Assembly: GCA_905250025.1 (NCBI GenBank)
Contig: CAJNOJ010000036.1
Coordinates: 248,001 to 312,000 of the forward strand
From: Adineta ricciae
Taxonomy: Eukaryota > Rotifera > Eurotatoria > Adinetida > Adinetidae
DNA: 64,000 nucleotides
Direction: 5' to 3'
A program made the translations under genes and the position numbers. The notes beneath the pieces were generated by a model, which saw only the letters and a list, made by a program, of their open reading frames with translations, ran no database searches and was not told where the DNA came from. Below are positions 33,938-45,079 of the stretch, piece by piece (positions within the stretch are counted from its first letter, which is position 1; every line of letters starts with the position of its first letter).

Positions 33938-35005
33938 GCGTCTATCTGTCTGTTAGAGGAGTTGTGTCAAACTAGTTAATGTTTTATCTCAATGTGATAT
34001 TCTAAGTAACAGGTAAATATGAGTAACGTTATTGCGTCGTCAACAAAAGCGACGTTTCGCAATGAAGATAAGAACGAAGAGTTGTCTTTAGAAATTAGAA
34101 AAACATCAACATCACATTATTCTGTTTTTGTTTAATAAGACGTATCACAGCAAAACACGTCTAAATGATGCTTCTAACCAAATTCATAGTATTCACATTG
34201 TCAAATTCACTGCATAAGTTTCACCAATTCACATATACTTCCGACACAAATGAATTAATCAGACATTCTGTCTGCTAGTTGAACTCAATAAACCTAATCA
34301 TAATACTTTTCGTCATTAACTCATATGCTCCTGTTGCATTTTTATAAACTTGCCGTGTGTTCATCCATATAATTCACTTCATAGCTGTATTCTCCTCTTC
34401 AAGAATCATCGGCAACAGACTACATCTATATGAATATTTCCCATGGAGTATGTGGTGCATATCAATCTTTTCCTTTCTTTTTGTTCATTTGCATTTCTTT
34501 TATCGTCGCCACGCTACATTTCTTCGTTCTGTTGATGCTAGCACAACAAGTAAAGCTAACACATGCCATCCTGTTAAAAAGTATACGATTTTTCATGAAT
34601 GCTTTCACAAAATTACTTTTCTGCTTTATGACTGAACAAATATTTCAAACACATATGTAAAATTTTCTTAGTAAGTACACTCTTTCAGAGTACTGTATGA
34701 GAAAAACAGAAGCTATACGATGAATGCCGATAGTTATCGCTAGTACGCACTTTGGTTACTAATGATGCATGCATTGTACAGAAAAGAAAAAGAAAAAATG
34801 GCAGAACATACAAAAGTTTGTATTTGTATATACATGTCCTACTAACCTTGTGACTGAAACTGAATCAACTAGGAACGGAATGATATATACAAATCATCTA
34901 CACATGATGCATCTATTTCGTACTTGTTAGACTGTAATTTTTACCCTTGATATATTATTTCGCATAATAAATGCACATCATTTATTTAGAATCGACAATT
35001 GTCAA
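33938..35005. other. divergent spacer between MAM copy B and VC0807 copy 1
   Basis: 1.07 kb presumed shared promoter region of a minus- and a plus-strand gene. No coding text supported. Confidence 0.5.
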
Positions 35006-35872
35006 ATGACTTCGAAATCGCCTCCACCAGTAAATAAACAGAAACATCCAATCTCCTCCGAACAAATCCAATTTTCAATATGGGATACATTCAAACATCA
35101 TATTCCTCGCTTCTTGCTCACCATGCTTGTTGATGTCATTCTACCAGTTGTTATTTATTTTAGCCTGCAAAAATTGATAAAACCTGTCTATGCTTTATTA
35201 GTTGCTGGTGCTCCGCCACTACTCATGGTGATGATCAAAGGTATTTACGCACGAACGTTCGACGCTCTAGGTTTTCTGGTTTTTATTGCTTTTCTCATAT
35301 CGGCTGTTGTTGCTGTGATCACACGTAATCCAATTGTACTTCTCCTGGAAAAATCAGTGGTGACAGGCATTTTATCGATTATATTCGGTTTAACCTTGAT
35401 ACCGTTGCGATGTTTTCGGCATCGGTTTTATATCCGTCCACTTGCTTATTACTTTTATCAAGACTTAATACCAACGAAACGAACTGAAGTTGACTTGCCG
35501 AATAGTTTATTCGAAAACGAACATGAAACATTCGATGAATGTGTCGATGGAGAACTGACAATCGCAGACTTAACACCCAAACAAGAAGTCGCTCAAGTCT
35601 ACTCTTGGATCTATTCTCATTGTTCGTCGTTTCGTTCAGCGTGCTATCTGATAACAAGCATCTGGTCAATCGGGTTCCTACTAGAATTCCTTGGACGATT
35701 GATGTTAATTTTAATGCGTTTGAAACTGGATAAAATCGTTATTTACGGGCATGTGATCTTAACTTCTGTAACAATTATATGTATTACATTAACAATTGTT
35801 TGTATAGCAAAAGAAAGAAAGATAACACTAAGATTTATTCGACAATGGAAAAAGACTAATTTGGAAATTTAA
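35006..35872 (+). CDS. six-TM VC0807-like membrane protein, copy 1
   Basis: An intronless 288-residue frame starts at ATG 35006. A polar N-terminus (~25 residues) precedes QFSIWDTFKHHIPRFLLTML. Hydrophobic segments lie near residues 35-55, 62-82, 88-108, 112-136, 213-238 and 245-266. Conserved core: LVDVILPVVIYF, YALLVAGAPPLLMV, TFDALGFLVFIAF, LLLEKSVVTGILSIIFGLTL, RPLAYYFYQDLIPTKR. The VDvxLP...ALxxGxPP...DALGxLV...EKSxxTG...RPLAYY pattern resembles the VC0807 family of bacteria and its fungal homologues, function unknown. The cytosolic loop after PTKR is acidic and varies among copies. Two paralogues lie at 39947 and 41617. Bacterial or fungal origin is likely but inferred. Confidence 0.72.
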   Translation: MTSKSPPPVNKQKHPISSEQIQFSIWDTFKHHIPRFLLTMLVDVILPVVIYFSLQKLIKPVYALLVAGAPPLLMVMIKGIYARTFDALGFLVFIAFLISAVVAVITRNPIVLLLEKSVVTGILSIIFGLTLIPLRCFRHRFYIRPLAYYFYQDLIPTKRTEVDLPNSLFENEHETFDECVDGELTIADLTPKQEVAQVYSWIYSHCSSFRSACYLITSIWSIGFLLEFLGRLMLILMRLKLDKIVIYGHVILTSVTIICITLTIVCIAKERKITLRFIRQWKKTNLEI

Positions 35873-36200
35873 TGTAGAAGAAAACAATACTTCGATATTA
35901 TGTTCAATGTGAAATATTCAGCACTATTTTTCTTTTCTGTGAAAATATAAATAAAATTTCGTGAAAATAAAGAGAATTTCGATGGGTTGATAGACAAAGT
36001 TGAACTGTTGTATTTGTTTTTCTATTATTGTGTAGTGTCAATAGGAAACATTTGAAAAAAGTAGAATTTTTTACAATTTCTTCGCCTTGATCAGAAGAAT
36101 CTACTGACCGATATATCAGGCGTTTATCCTTCACATAAATGCAGTCGTAGACAAAAGTACGAAAAAGATAACAACAAAAGAATGCATTAAAATAAATAAA
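35873..36200. other. convergent spacer
   Basis: Between VC0807 copy 1 and MAM copy D, both ending here. AATAAA at 35950 on the + strand. Nothing else. Confidence 0.5.
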
Positions 36201-38456
36201 TTAAAATGAAAAAGGATTATCGGATGAATTGTCATTGTAATTTGTCGCATTTGGATGAGAATCCATTGATATATCGTCACGATCTTTACTTTTCCCTTTT
36301 TGTTTTTTCACAAAGAAAACCGTACCGCCAATGGCAAGCAACAAAACTGGAATACCAAGACCCAAAGAAAGACCGAGAATCAGTGCTAGATCTGGTTCGT
36401 CTTTTACAAATACATCGAAATTTCTTCAACATTTCATCACACCAGTTTCAACTTACCAGGCTTAGGAGTTGATGCAACAGGACGAATTACTCCATCCAGA
36501 ACTTCTTCCACATCTAAATAAGCGCATCCCGAACATCCTCTCTTGCACTCAGAACTCTTCTACTCACATGAACAGTTGTAGTCATATAATTCAACTACAT
36601 CCATGGCAAAGTTGACTGATCGATTTTTGGCAGCGTTTGTTGGTCGATCGTCGTTCACAATCTTAAAGTCGATTTCCAACTACAACAAACATTCAGTATT
36701 TCTGTTCATTCATCATCATATCTTACCACAGTGTTCGTCGATGTGCGTTCCAACGGAACCTGACCACGGGTCCACTTATTCTCCTTCATGTCATTGACTG
36801 TCAATATTCCCACTTCAACTCGATCGCCACCATTGCTCGGTCTGGTCCATAGTTGAATCTGTTGACCCCAGTCTTCTCCATCGTAAACAGTGAAATAGTA
36901 GTAGAATCGAAGACACTGAGCACCAGATGCATCTCGCGGCTTTGGTGGTACATTTGGAGTGAGCGAATCGGTGACTGTCACGTTGCTTCGTGATGGAGGA
37001 AGAGTAATGAGACCATATTCACCTGTGAACAATCATAATAAACATTTGAGACTGATGTGTAATGGAGAAGTTAGAGACGAGTGTGGGACACCTACCTAAT
37101 ACACAAGCAGCGCTTGGTGAACTGGCAGTGGGACATGCTTCGTTGTAGCAAAACCACATATCCCAAGATGTTTGAGTGGTATTGTTGATCTGTGGTCGGA
37201 AAGGTAGTTCACATTTCTCATTGTTGTCTGTTGGATTGGCTAGATGATAATGATGGAGAAGAAGAAAAGATGATGATTGAAGAAGAAAAAGAAGAAGAGA
37301 GAATAGTTACTAGTGGCAAGTGCATCCGATATGGGTCCTCGTGGTGGTTCTGAATCTGCTGTGAGAGGAGATGGCGGCGAAAATTGTAGTCCAGTAACAA
37401 CATCAAAGATACCAGCGCCAAAGCAAGGTCCATTGAAATCACATTTGAATATAGGTAAAAGTGCAGGTGGTGTGGTTGTGAGTCTAGTTGTACTGGTAGC
37501 ATCGGTATTAATTGGAGTAGTAGAAACAGTTGCACCAGATTGCCCTGTAGGTTCGATTGGTGTGGTCATTGTTGTTTGAACTGGCTCGGCGGACGAGACG
37601 GTGGGCGGCACTGTTACAGGTTTTTGTGTCGTAACAGTGACGATTGTTGTCATTGGCTAAATAAACACAAGAATGAAGACGTGTCTTTTATCCATAGAAA
37701 AATATGCATGAATTAGTAGAAGGGCAAAACTGTCACTTTGGCTGTAATGAAAACAACTTTATTGACGACAGTACGATTCCGTTCTAATAATCAATACTAT
37801 CGCAATTAGATTATATGAGGAATTACCGGTTGAGTTGTTGGAGCGGCTGTTGTAGGGGCAGGTCGGGTCGTTGTTGGTGCTATAGTTGCTGCTCTAAAAA
37901 TAACGAATGCTTAATATCGATATGACACCGTATTTTGGATTATTCATATGGTAAGTAGATAGGAATCGAAGTTTTCTCTTAGTTTTCTGTTGAATTTATC
38001 TTGAATAATGCTATGAGTCATCTATCTATCTGAAATTTTTTTACATTGCCATTTTAACACGCACGCTAGAACAACTCAATTTTGACACAAGCCAAAAGAA
38101 TGAATTTGATGTTTCAAATGTTAGTGACTATATGTTTAAAACTGAAAAGAAATTTAATACTATAGCAATTGGATGCATTTATAAATGCATTCAGAGATAT
38201 GTTGTCCATACAAATATACACATGAGTATATATCTTACTGAGTAGAATCGACAATACTAGCAGATGTTTGTGCTGGAGCTGTAGAAGGAGCGGTTGAACT
38301 TCCACTTGCAGCAGTTCTTGAATCGTCCAAATCACCTCTCACGTATGGGATTATGACGAGCCCGAGAACGAGAAGAATTACTATAATACAAATGACATTC
38401 GAATGTCGAATAAGTATACAAGAAATCTTTGTCGTACCTAGCTTGTACATGTTCAT
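36201..38456 (-). CDS. type I membrane protein with MAM-like ectodomain, copy D
   Basis: Nine exons: 38438-38456, 38239-38380, 37827-37893, 37311-37656, 37096-37239, 36727-37022, 36568-36679, 36457-36513 and 36201-36400; 460 residues. The signal peptide (MNMYKL+VILLVLGLVIIPYVRG) is split by intron 1 after 19 nt. A Ser/Thr/Pro-rich stalk spans exons 2-4. The MAM-like domain FKCDFNGPCFG ... DMWFCYNEACP ... LRFYYYFTVYDGEDWGQQ ... FAMDVVELYDYNC matches copy A nearly residue for residue. The TM is ILGLSLGLGIPVLLLAIGG. The tail differs (KKQKGKSKDRDD... ending NPFSF), so cytosolic ends have diverged while ectodomains stayed alike. It lies between VC0807-like copies 1 and 2 on the opposite strand. 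Probably a cell-surface adhesion or recognition protein. Confidence 0.8.
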
Positions 38457-39946
38457 GCAGTGTCACAGGAACAACTAGAGATATAACCTTCTAGAAATGG
38501 AGATATATTCGTATAAATTTCTCACGACACTAGTCTCATAAATATAAACAGTTTATACGCCTCCTTGAAAATATCTCGGGAAAAAGATAAGAATTTGTAG
38601 AGAGAAGAGAAAAAGAACTCTTCAAGTTCTTCTTCTTCTCATTCTAAACACTGAAAATATTATTGTTTTGCATCTTCACTACGAAATGTAACAACAACAA
38701 GCACTGATAAAATGCAAAATTCTTACACTTCGCAGTTACTCAGATAATTCTCCAGATAACATAATAGAATTCTCTTTAAAAATTTTCAACACATAAAACG
38801 TTATCTGACTTGTAAAATCTTTCATAAACTTCTCTTATTTCATTATGAAATATAACTCATAAGTTTATGTTGATCATTTGTATACATCCTTTAACTCTTC
38901 GTCATCGTAGATAAGGAAGAAAATGAATATGATTTCGAAAAGATATGCGTGGGATAGACACGATTTTCAAAAGTTGAGTATCAGTTGCATGATGCAAGTT
39001 TACAAAAGCGACATTCTTCGAAAACGAGCATATGAGTAATGTTTCAAGAATTAAAACGAGTCATCTTGGAAGACATCGTACGAAACACAAAGAAAATGTT
39101 GCTCTTTTGCATTTTTTCAAAGATAAGCTGTTATCAAACATGAAATTCATTAGAGTTTGACTTGTTACATTATCTTCTAACTTTGATATTTCATTCACTT
39201 GAAGACACATCTTCAAAAGACCGACTTCTTTTCGTCACACAAAGACTTCCTTTATTTATTGCATATTCGATTTCTCGTACATGATGAAACATGAAAATTG
39301 AACAACCATAGCAAAGGTCGTTGATGAAGATGTCTAGACATTCAATCTTTTCCTTCATCTCGTCTTTCAAAACCCATTTGATTCTTTTTCCAATGCTTTC
39401 CGTTATTCGATCGATAAAATTACGCATCAGCTATTCCTTGCCAAACGATAAAAACCTACACTTGGTGAGAATTAACACAAAAGAGAAAAAACATGTTGCT
39501 TCTTTCTTTTATAAAATATAAAATCACATTCTATCGTCAGCAGCTATAAAAGCAAAGAAAACGTGTTTGTAATATTCATATTGAATATGTGAAAAAAACA
39601 GCGGCGTAGTTATTAAAGAAAGAAAAGAAGAAGAAAAAGAGGAAAAAAAAGATGCTCGGTGTAATTAGTTTTTTTTCACGTGTCTATATGCATCAACGAT
39701 TCCCACTGTTTAGCTGAATTATCATGAAAAACAAGCGGATAAATCAACTCGACGATGAGTCAATGTTTTAAGTAAGTATCGTCCGATTCCCATCTGAATT
39801 TGCATAACAAGAAAAACATCAATGTTTTGAGTGTGTCGAAGAGAGAAAGAAAAATTCTCGTATGAAAATTTAATTCTATTGATCGATGGTCTTTAGAGAT
39901 TGTTATACATAGGTTGCTTTAAACTACAGAAAAAAAAACTACTCCA
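38457..39946. other. divergent spacer between MAM copy D and VC0807 copy 2
   Basis: 1.5 kb presumed promoter region. Same divergent arrangement as the spacer at 33938-35005, but without obvious sequence likeness by eye. Confidence 0.5.
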
Positions 39947-40894
39947 ATGACATCGGATTCCGATTCGGATAGTTTACTATTAAATTTGGAAACGGATTTA
40001 CAACAAGATTCGCCAGCGTCTACTCAACAAACACGATTTTCTCTTTGGAACACCGCAAAACAACATCTGCCACGTCTTCTTGTCACAGTTCTGGTTGATC
40101 TTGTCCTTCCGATGATAGTATACCTTCTTCTACAAAAACGTACGAATCCAGTTCATGCGCTTTTGGCTGCTGGTATTCCTCCGCTGATCATGGTTTTAAT
40201 TAAAGGTGTTCTAACTCGAACATTTGACGCGCTTGGCTTTCTTGTCTTCATCGCATTTTCTGCATCGGCTGTCGCAGCTGTCATTACACATAATCCAGTG
40301 ATCTTACTCTTAGAAAAATCTCTTGTTACCGGCATGATTTCGATAGTTTTCGCAATTACCTTGATTCCACTTCATTGTTGTCATCGTCGGTGTTACATGC
40401 GTCCCCTTGCTTATTACTTCTATCAAGATTTAGTTCCGACCAAACGTGCTGATGTCGGTCTACCTGATATTATATTCGAAAATGAACCAGGTACATCCGA
40501 GGAGCAAGAAATCGAATTACTTGAAGAGAGTACATTGCCCCGTTTAACTCAAAAGCAAGAAGTTGCCCAAGTTTACGAATGGATCTATGCACATTGTTCA
40601 TCATTTCGTCGTTCGTGCTATTTAATAACGAGCATATGGGCGCTGGGTCTTCTATTGGAATTCTTCGCGCGATTATTTCTCATTCTCATTCATCTATCCG
40701 TCGAGCAAATTTTCATATACGGTCACATCATTTTAAGTTTAATGACTAGTTTATTAATTATCTTGACTGTTCTTTGTATAACAAAAGAACGGAAACAGAC
40801 GCTGAAATTGATTGAGCAATGGAAAAAACATCATTTGATTCTCCATCAATCACCATTAGTTGTGCATAATTTAAATATAAATATTATAACGTGA
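39947..40894 (+). CDS. six-TM VC0807-like membrane protein, copy 2
   Basis: An intronless 315-residue frame starts at ATG 39947. An acidic N-terminus (SDSDSDSLLLNLETDLQQDS) precedes the shared core: RFSLWNTAKQHLPRLL, VLVDLVLPMIVYLL, HALLAAGIPPLIMVLIKG, TFDALGFLVFIAFSASAV, LLLEKSLVTGMISIVF, RPLAYYFYQDLVPTKR. Six hydrophobic segments occur at the same spacing as copy 1. The soluble loop (EPGTSEEQEIELLEES) is acidic. After the last TM comes LCITKERKQTLKLIEQWKKH, a basic helix also seen in copies 1 and 3. Strong conservation of the TM core with drifting termini suggests selection to maintain function. Family function unknown. Confidence 0.72.
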   Translation: MTSDSDSDSLLLNLETDLQQDSPASTQQTRFSLWNTAKQHLPRLLVTVLVDLVLPMIVYLLLQKRTNPVHALLAAGIPPLIMVLIKGVLTRTFDALGFLVFIAFSASAVAAVITHNPVILLLEKSLVTGMISIVFAITLIPLHCCHRRCYMRPLAYYFYQDLVPTKRADVGLPDIIFENEPGTSEEQEIELLEESTLPRLTQKQEVAQVYEWIYAHCSSFRRSCYLITSIWALGLLLEFFARLFLILIHLSVEQIFIYGHIILSLMTSLLIILTVLCITKERKQTLKLIEQWKKHHLILHQSPLVVHNLNINIIT

Positions 40895-41616
40895 CACCAT
40901 TTTCGTTTTTACATTTGTAAATAAAAAGAAAAACAAGAATTGCGCCATAGTAATAGCAACCGATCGATAGCGATCAGTTAAATTTATTTTAAATGTTCTC
41001 ATTCAGCTTGCTCTGTCGCAGTAACGAGAAAGAAGAGAAAGAAAATGCTTTTCTTCAAGGTAAATGTGCATAAAGTAATGCTAAAGAATGTAAAAAACAT
41101 ATTGGAATACGTGAAAGCGCAGCCAAGTAATAGAAATACCTTTCTTTTGTTGCGCATGAGGATGAAATGAGTCGGCATTACTCGTTGTCGTCAGCAACCG
41201 GAGCATAATTTTCTCTATATTTTTTTTTCAAATCGATATATATATGTAAATGCGAAAAAAAAATATATATAAATCAATTGCATGTCACACAATTGATGGA
41301 GATTTGATCTTCGAGAAAACTTTTTTTATGATTGTTGAAATATATCAACATATCGGGATATGAAATAGTCTGATTCGATCATATGATAGAATAGCTCTGG
41401 CTTTTTTGTGTCGAGTCGACCTTCTTCTATTCGAAATGATTCGAATCTCGAACATATAGGTAGGTGTTTTTTTTCTTGACGCAAAAGGTAATTCACTTAT
41501 TAGACAGCCGCCTACTTGTTTTCATCAATATCATCTCCCTTTGTGTTTATCACTTTCTCAATATTGACGTATTATTTGTTTGAATCTAGATTTTTCATTT
41601 CCACTCACATTTACCT
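40895..41616. other. spacer between VC0807 copies 2 and 3
   Basis: AATAAA at 40919 suits polyadenylation of copy 2. An alternating AT run (ATATATAT) occurs at 41238 and 41270. No gene. Confidence 0.5.
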
Positions 41617-42621
41617 ATGTATTCCGCTCACGATATTGCTATTCTATCAGCATCTCCGGATGCTCAGTTACCAGAACAAATTGATAAACAACAGCAGCAA
41701 GAACCGATGAACATTAAATTCTCTGTATGGCATACATTTAAACATCACATTCCACGATTCTTTCTCACTATTCTCATTGATGTTATTGCACCATTGGTAA
41801 TCTATGTTCATTTTCAAAGATATATGAGACCTGTTTACGCACTTCTGGCTGCTGGTAGTCCACCACTTTTTATGGTGATTTTCAAAGCGATATGGTTATG
41901 TACATTCGATGCACTTGGATTTCTTGTTTTCTTCTCATTCGTTGTGACTGCGTTAGTCGCCGTGATATCACGCAGTCCAATTATATTATTATTGGAAAAG
42001 TCTTTGATAACCGGTGTTTTATCTTTCATTTTCGGCGTTACACTAATCCCATTTCGATGTTGTAAACATCGTTGTCGATGGCGACCAATGGCTTATTATT
42101 TCTATCATGATCTAGTTCCAACTCGACGTGTTGATGTTGGCCTACCTGATCATATCTTTCCTGATGAAGGTGAAAATGTCGATATGAGATATGTTGAATT
42201 GAACGAAGATGTTGTCGTACAACGTATCTCTCACAAGCAAGAAGTTACTCAAGTTTACGAATGGCTCTTTACATATTGTTCATCGTTTCGTTACTCGTGT
42301 AAAGTGATCACCAGTATTTGGTCTTTAGGATATCTCTCGGAATTTCTCGTTCGCTTATCGTTAATTCTCGCTCGGCTCTCGGTCAACAAAATAGTCATCT
42401 ATGGGCATATTATACTGAGTACGATAACAATTATCATGATCGCTTCGACAGTTCTTTGTATAACGATTGAACGAAAATATACACTCGCATTTATTCAACG
42501 ATGGAGGCTACAACAGCTGCATAAGCCACGAATTCAACAACAACGAAGACTATCGAATTCGTCATTTTCGACAGTAATAGTCGATTGTGATTCCAGTTGT
42601 ATTTTAAGTGTAAACACGTAG
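41617..42621 (+). CDS. six-TM VC0807-like membrane protein, copy 3
   Basis: An intronless 334-residue frame starts at ATG 41617; an internal ATG at 41707 aligns with the start of the conserved part. The core reads KFSVWHTFKHHIPRFFLT, LIDVIAPLVIYVHF, YALLAAGSPPLFMVIFKA, TFDALGFLVFFSFVVTAL, LLLEKSLITGVLSFIFGV, RPMAYYFYHDLVPTRR. The last TM is followed by LCITIERKYTLAFIQRWR and an extended Gln/Arg/Ser-rich tail not found in copy 1. It is the third in the series of same-strand paralogues, 722 bp after copy 2. The TM number and spacing match the other two copies. No nucleotide-binding or catalytic motif is visible. Confidence 0.72.
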   Translation: MYSAHDIAILSASPDAQLPEQIDKQQQQEPMNIKFSVWHTFKHHIPRFFLTILIDVIAPLVIYVHFQRYMRPVYALLAAGSPPLFMVIFKAIWLCTFDALGFLVFFSFVVTALVAVISRSPIILLLEKSLITGVLSFIFGVTLIPFRCCKHRCRWRPMAYYFYHDLVPTRRVDVGLPDHIFPDEGENVDMRYVELNEDVVVQRISHKQEVTQVYEWLFTYCSSFRYSCKVITSIWSLGYLSEFLVRLSLILARLSVNKIVIYGHIILSTITIIMIASTVLCITIERKYTLAFIQRWRLQQLHKPRIQQQRRLSNSSFSTVIVDCDSSCILSVNT

Positions 42622-43009
42622 AACTTTTTGGTCTTGTTATTTTAGTTTTCAGAGTATAGTGTTGATCATTTAATGTCACACTGAGTTTTAATAAATGTGT
42701 GCATTTTAAACACACAGCTGCTTCCTGCTGACATCTATATCAAATTAGTATAACGTAATTTCTTGACAAATGAATATTGAAAAATATCTGTATTTTCTTG
42801 GAAAATCCTTTTAAATGAATTACTTTGTAAAAATACTTGCGATTTCTTCCTATCGATCGTTGAGATCCATTGTCCTATCAAAAACTGGTTTATGATTTTC
42901 CATCGGAGAGATAGATAGATTATATTTTTGATAATCAGTGAAATTTCTTCTATATAAATATACCATTTAATTTTGTAAGCATTCCAGATCCAGACAATAA
43001 CCAAAAGAT
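42622..43009. other. spacer before BCCIP
   Basis: 3' region of VC0807 copy 3 (AATAAATG at 42690) and BCCIP promoter. No gene. Confidence 0.5.
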
Positions 43010-43441
43010 ATGCCTCGTTCATCGAAAAAGAGCCGACCTAACAACGAACCGACTGAATCGTCTTCAGGATCAGGATCTGACAATGATGACGATCAAGATG
43101 AAATGATGGAAAGTAATCCTCAAGAAAATATTCAAATCGATCTAGAAGCTCGTGCTCCCATTGACACCGATCATGACGCGATTCTTTATTTTCTCGAGCA
43201 ATCATTTGGTAATACAATAAAAAAATCCGTACTTGATCTAAAGCAACTAACAACTCAATTGGTTACTCAACAATCCTGTGGTAGTGTATTCTATCAACCA
43301 TTGGATTCAACAATGGATGAAACCGATGACGATGATGACGATAATCCTGTCCTAGGCATCTGTTCGATTCTTCGTTTTGACCAACAGCATAACAAGCAAA
43401 TACAAGCATGGTTGTTAGAGAAATGCTCGGAGAAAGNATGA
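43010..43441 (+). CDS. BCCIP: BCCIP homologue, N-terminal part only, cut at an undetermined base
   Basis: ATG 43010 opens a Ser/acidic N-terminus (SSSGSGSDNDDDQDEMM), then IQIDLEARAPIDTDHDAILYF, LEQSFGNTIKKSVLDLKQLT, TQLVTQQSCGSVFYQPLDST, an acidic stretch (ETDDDDDDNP), VLGICSILRF and QIQAWLLEKCSEK. The order matches animal BCCIP (BRCA2- and p21-interacting protein, also linked to ribosome biogenesis), where ...VQVDFEA...GSV...VFGFISLL... occupies the first ~150 residues. The frame hits the only N of the window at 43437 and a stop at 43439-43441, while BCCIP normally continues for ~170 more residues that are not found downstream. The truncation is most likely an assembly join rather than a real gene end. 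Confidence 0.8.
   Translation: MPRSSKKSRPNNEPTESSSGSGSDNDDDQDEMMESNPQENIQIDLEARAPIDTDHDAILYFLEQSFGNTIKKSVLDLKQLTTQLVTQQSCGSVFYQPLDSTMDETDDDDDDNPVLGICSILRFDQQHNKQIQAWLLEKCSEKX
43437..43437. other. undetermined base, probable assembly join
   Basis: Single N inside the BCCIP coding frame. Sequence to its right has no BCCIP-like text in any frame, so the two sides may not be contiguous in the genome. Confidence 0.8.
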
Positions 43442-44304
43442 TGTGCAATTGAGATAACAACGATAAAAACTCAAATCAATTCAAGTATAAATTCATTTAT
43501 TTCATTCATAAAATCGACAATCATACAGACAGTGAATGTTTTTTCGAAAACTTTTCGTTGGTCTATACAATATCTTGTTGTAATTGGAATTAGCCCTCAA
43601 GTAAATCAACAATTGATTGAAGAAATATATTGACGTCTGGACAAGCACGAAGGGTGTTGATGAAGTGAAGTGACATAGGACAGAAGCTCTGTGTAAATAT
43701 ACACAACCAATCATGTACAAATATCCTATCTTCAATTGTACTCTAAGAGAGAGAGAGCGAAGAAAAAAATTGATATTTAGAAAGATATGAAATAATAATC
43801 CCCTATTGAGAAGGAGATTTTTCAATGATTATTCCAAAGATCGATGGGCAAAACGAAATGTTCGAAATGACAAATCAGAATCGGATTAATTTGATTTGAA
43901 TCTTTCGTGCAATTATCGTTTTGCCCGAGTTGATCATCGATCGATCGACGACACATCATCAATTGTTGTTGTTATGATTAGTGCTCTTCTTTGCCATCGG
44001 CCATTGATACATGTGTCGAGAGGTTCGAAAACGATGTTTCAAGAATAACACCTCTTCTCCTCTCACTTAGTGTGATGACATAATTAAAATTAATCGAATC
44101 AATGTACCCTTACGGATGAATGATACCCTGAGAAATCGCATTCTCATTTGCATAGTTTCGAATCCAATTTCTTATTCTTCTCGTTATTTCACATCCTCGT
44201 CCAGCTGTTGACTTCGATGACATGTTAAGACAAAAAAAGAAAGAAAGACGGAGAGAACTTGCTTCAAAGGGCAACACATGTTGTTTGAAAATAAATACAA
44301 CTCA

Positions 44305-44330
44305 ATGATGGTGATGATGATGATGATGAT
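44305..44330. repeat. GAT microsatellite
   Basis: About eight GAT/ATG trinucleotide units with one interruption (GGTG), in the gene-free stretch before the EMX gene. Confidence 0.8.
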
Positions 44331-45019
44331 AAGCGCACGAAAATTATTTTTTCATTTTGTTCTAAACAGCATGACGCACTAGATCGAGACGCGTGTAGAA
44401 AGAAAATATGCTAATGAAAGAGATCATTAATTTGAAAACTGACGCCAATCAATTGGAGAAATTCATTGCTTAGCAAGATTCTCGTTCTCTTTCGAGTCTG
44501 TTCATCATGTATCCAAATTTACTACATTTGAAATATTATTCATCCGACTGAATACTATTGGTCAATCAAATAGGGCAACTACCCAATTGATGATAGATCA
44601 TGTTTCTTTTTTTTCGACTATAATCATAATCGTTCACGAAGAGAAAGAGAGCACTATAATTGCCTTTAAATCGTTTCTATGTCTCTTTTGCCTGTATATC
44701 CAATCATTGTACAGCTTGATACATTGTCTATTGCCTCAGGTGTCATTTGATAGGACGAAGAAGAAGAAGGTAATTCAGCGCAAATTAATTCATATATATT
44801 CCTCTCGTTCTCTCTCCCTCTCGTTATATGTGCACCAGATAGAAACGAGAAAAGGAGAGGGAGAGAGAAGAAAAGATATTTTTCTATTGCTTTTGCTGTT
44901 GTTATTCTACTAAATCAGCGAGTCAATATTAGACGAGAGAAAAGAAATTGATAAAACATTCTAACGGAAGATCGAACATAATTGAATTAAGTATAAGAGA
45001 GTGTGTATGTATGTGTGAG

Positions 45020-45033
45020 TCTCTCTCTCTCTC
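45020..45033. repeat. CT dinucleotide run
   Basis: Seven CT units in the presumed 5' leader of the EMX gene, ~47 bp before the chosen ATG. Confidence 0.6.
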
Positions 45034-45079
45034 GCCCTCTTCTTCATACCGATTTTCAGAATACGAAAACAAATCTATT

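Larger units (their letters stand above)
43442..45079. other. gene-free region right of the N, EMX upstream
   Basis: 1.6 kb. On the minus strand at ~43587-43687 a TTACACAG acceptor precedes 33 open codons ending in TAA, which could be a terminal exon, but no partner exon was found. The remainder has a GAT microsatellite and low-complexity runs and may hold EMX regulatory DNA. Confidence 0.35.

Noticed and set aside
39191..39427. 78-codon minus frame upstream of MAM copy D
   Set aside because: Contains some protein-like text but no family resemblance or splice partners.
43587..43687. Possible minus-strand terminal exon of 33 codons after a TTACACAG acceptor
   Set aside because: Pleasant composition but no donor-side partner exon and no recognised family; recorded only as a note in the spacer entry.
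44587..44913. 108-codon + frame before EMX
   Set aside because: Leu/Ser low complexity with CT and GA runs; no homology sense.
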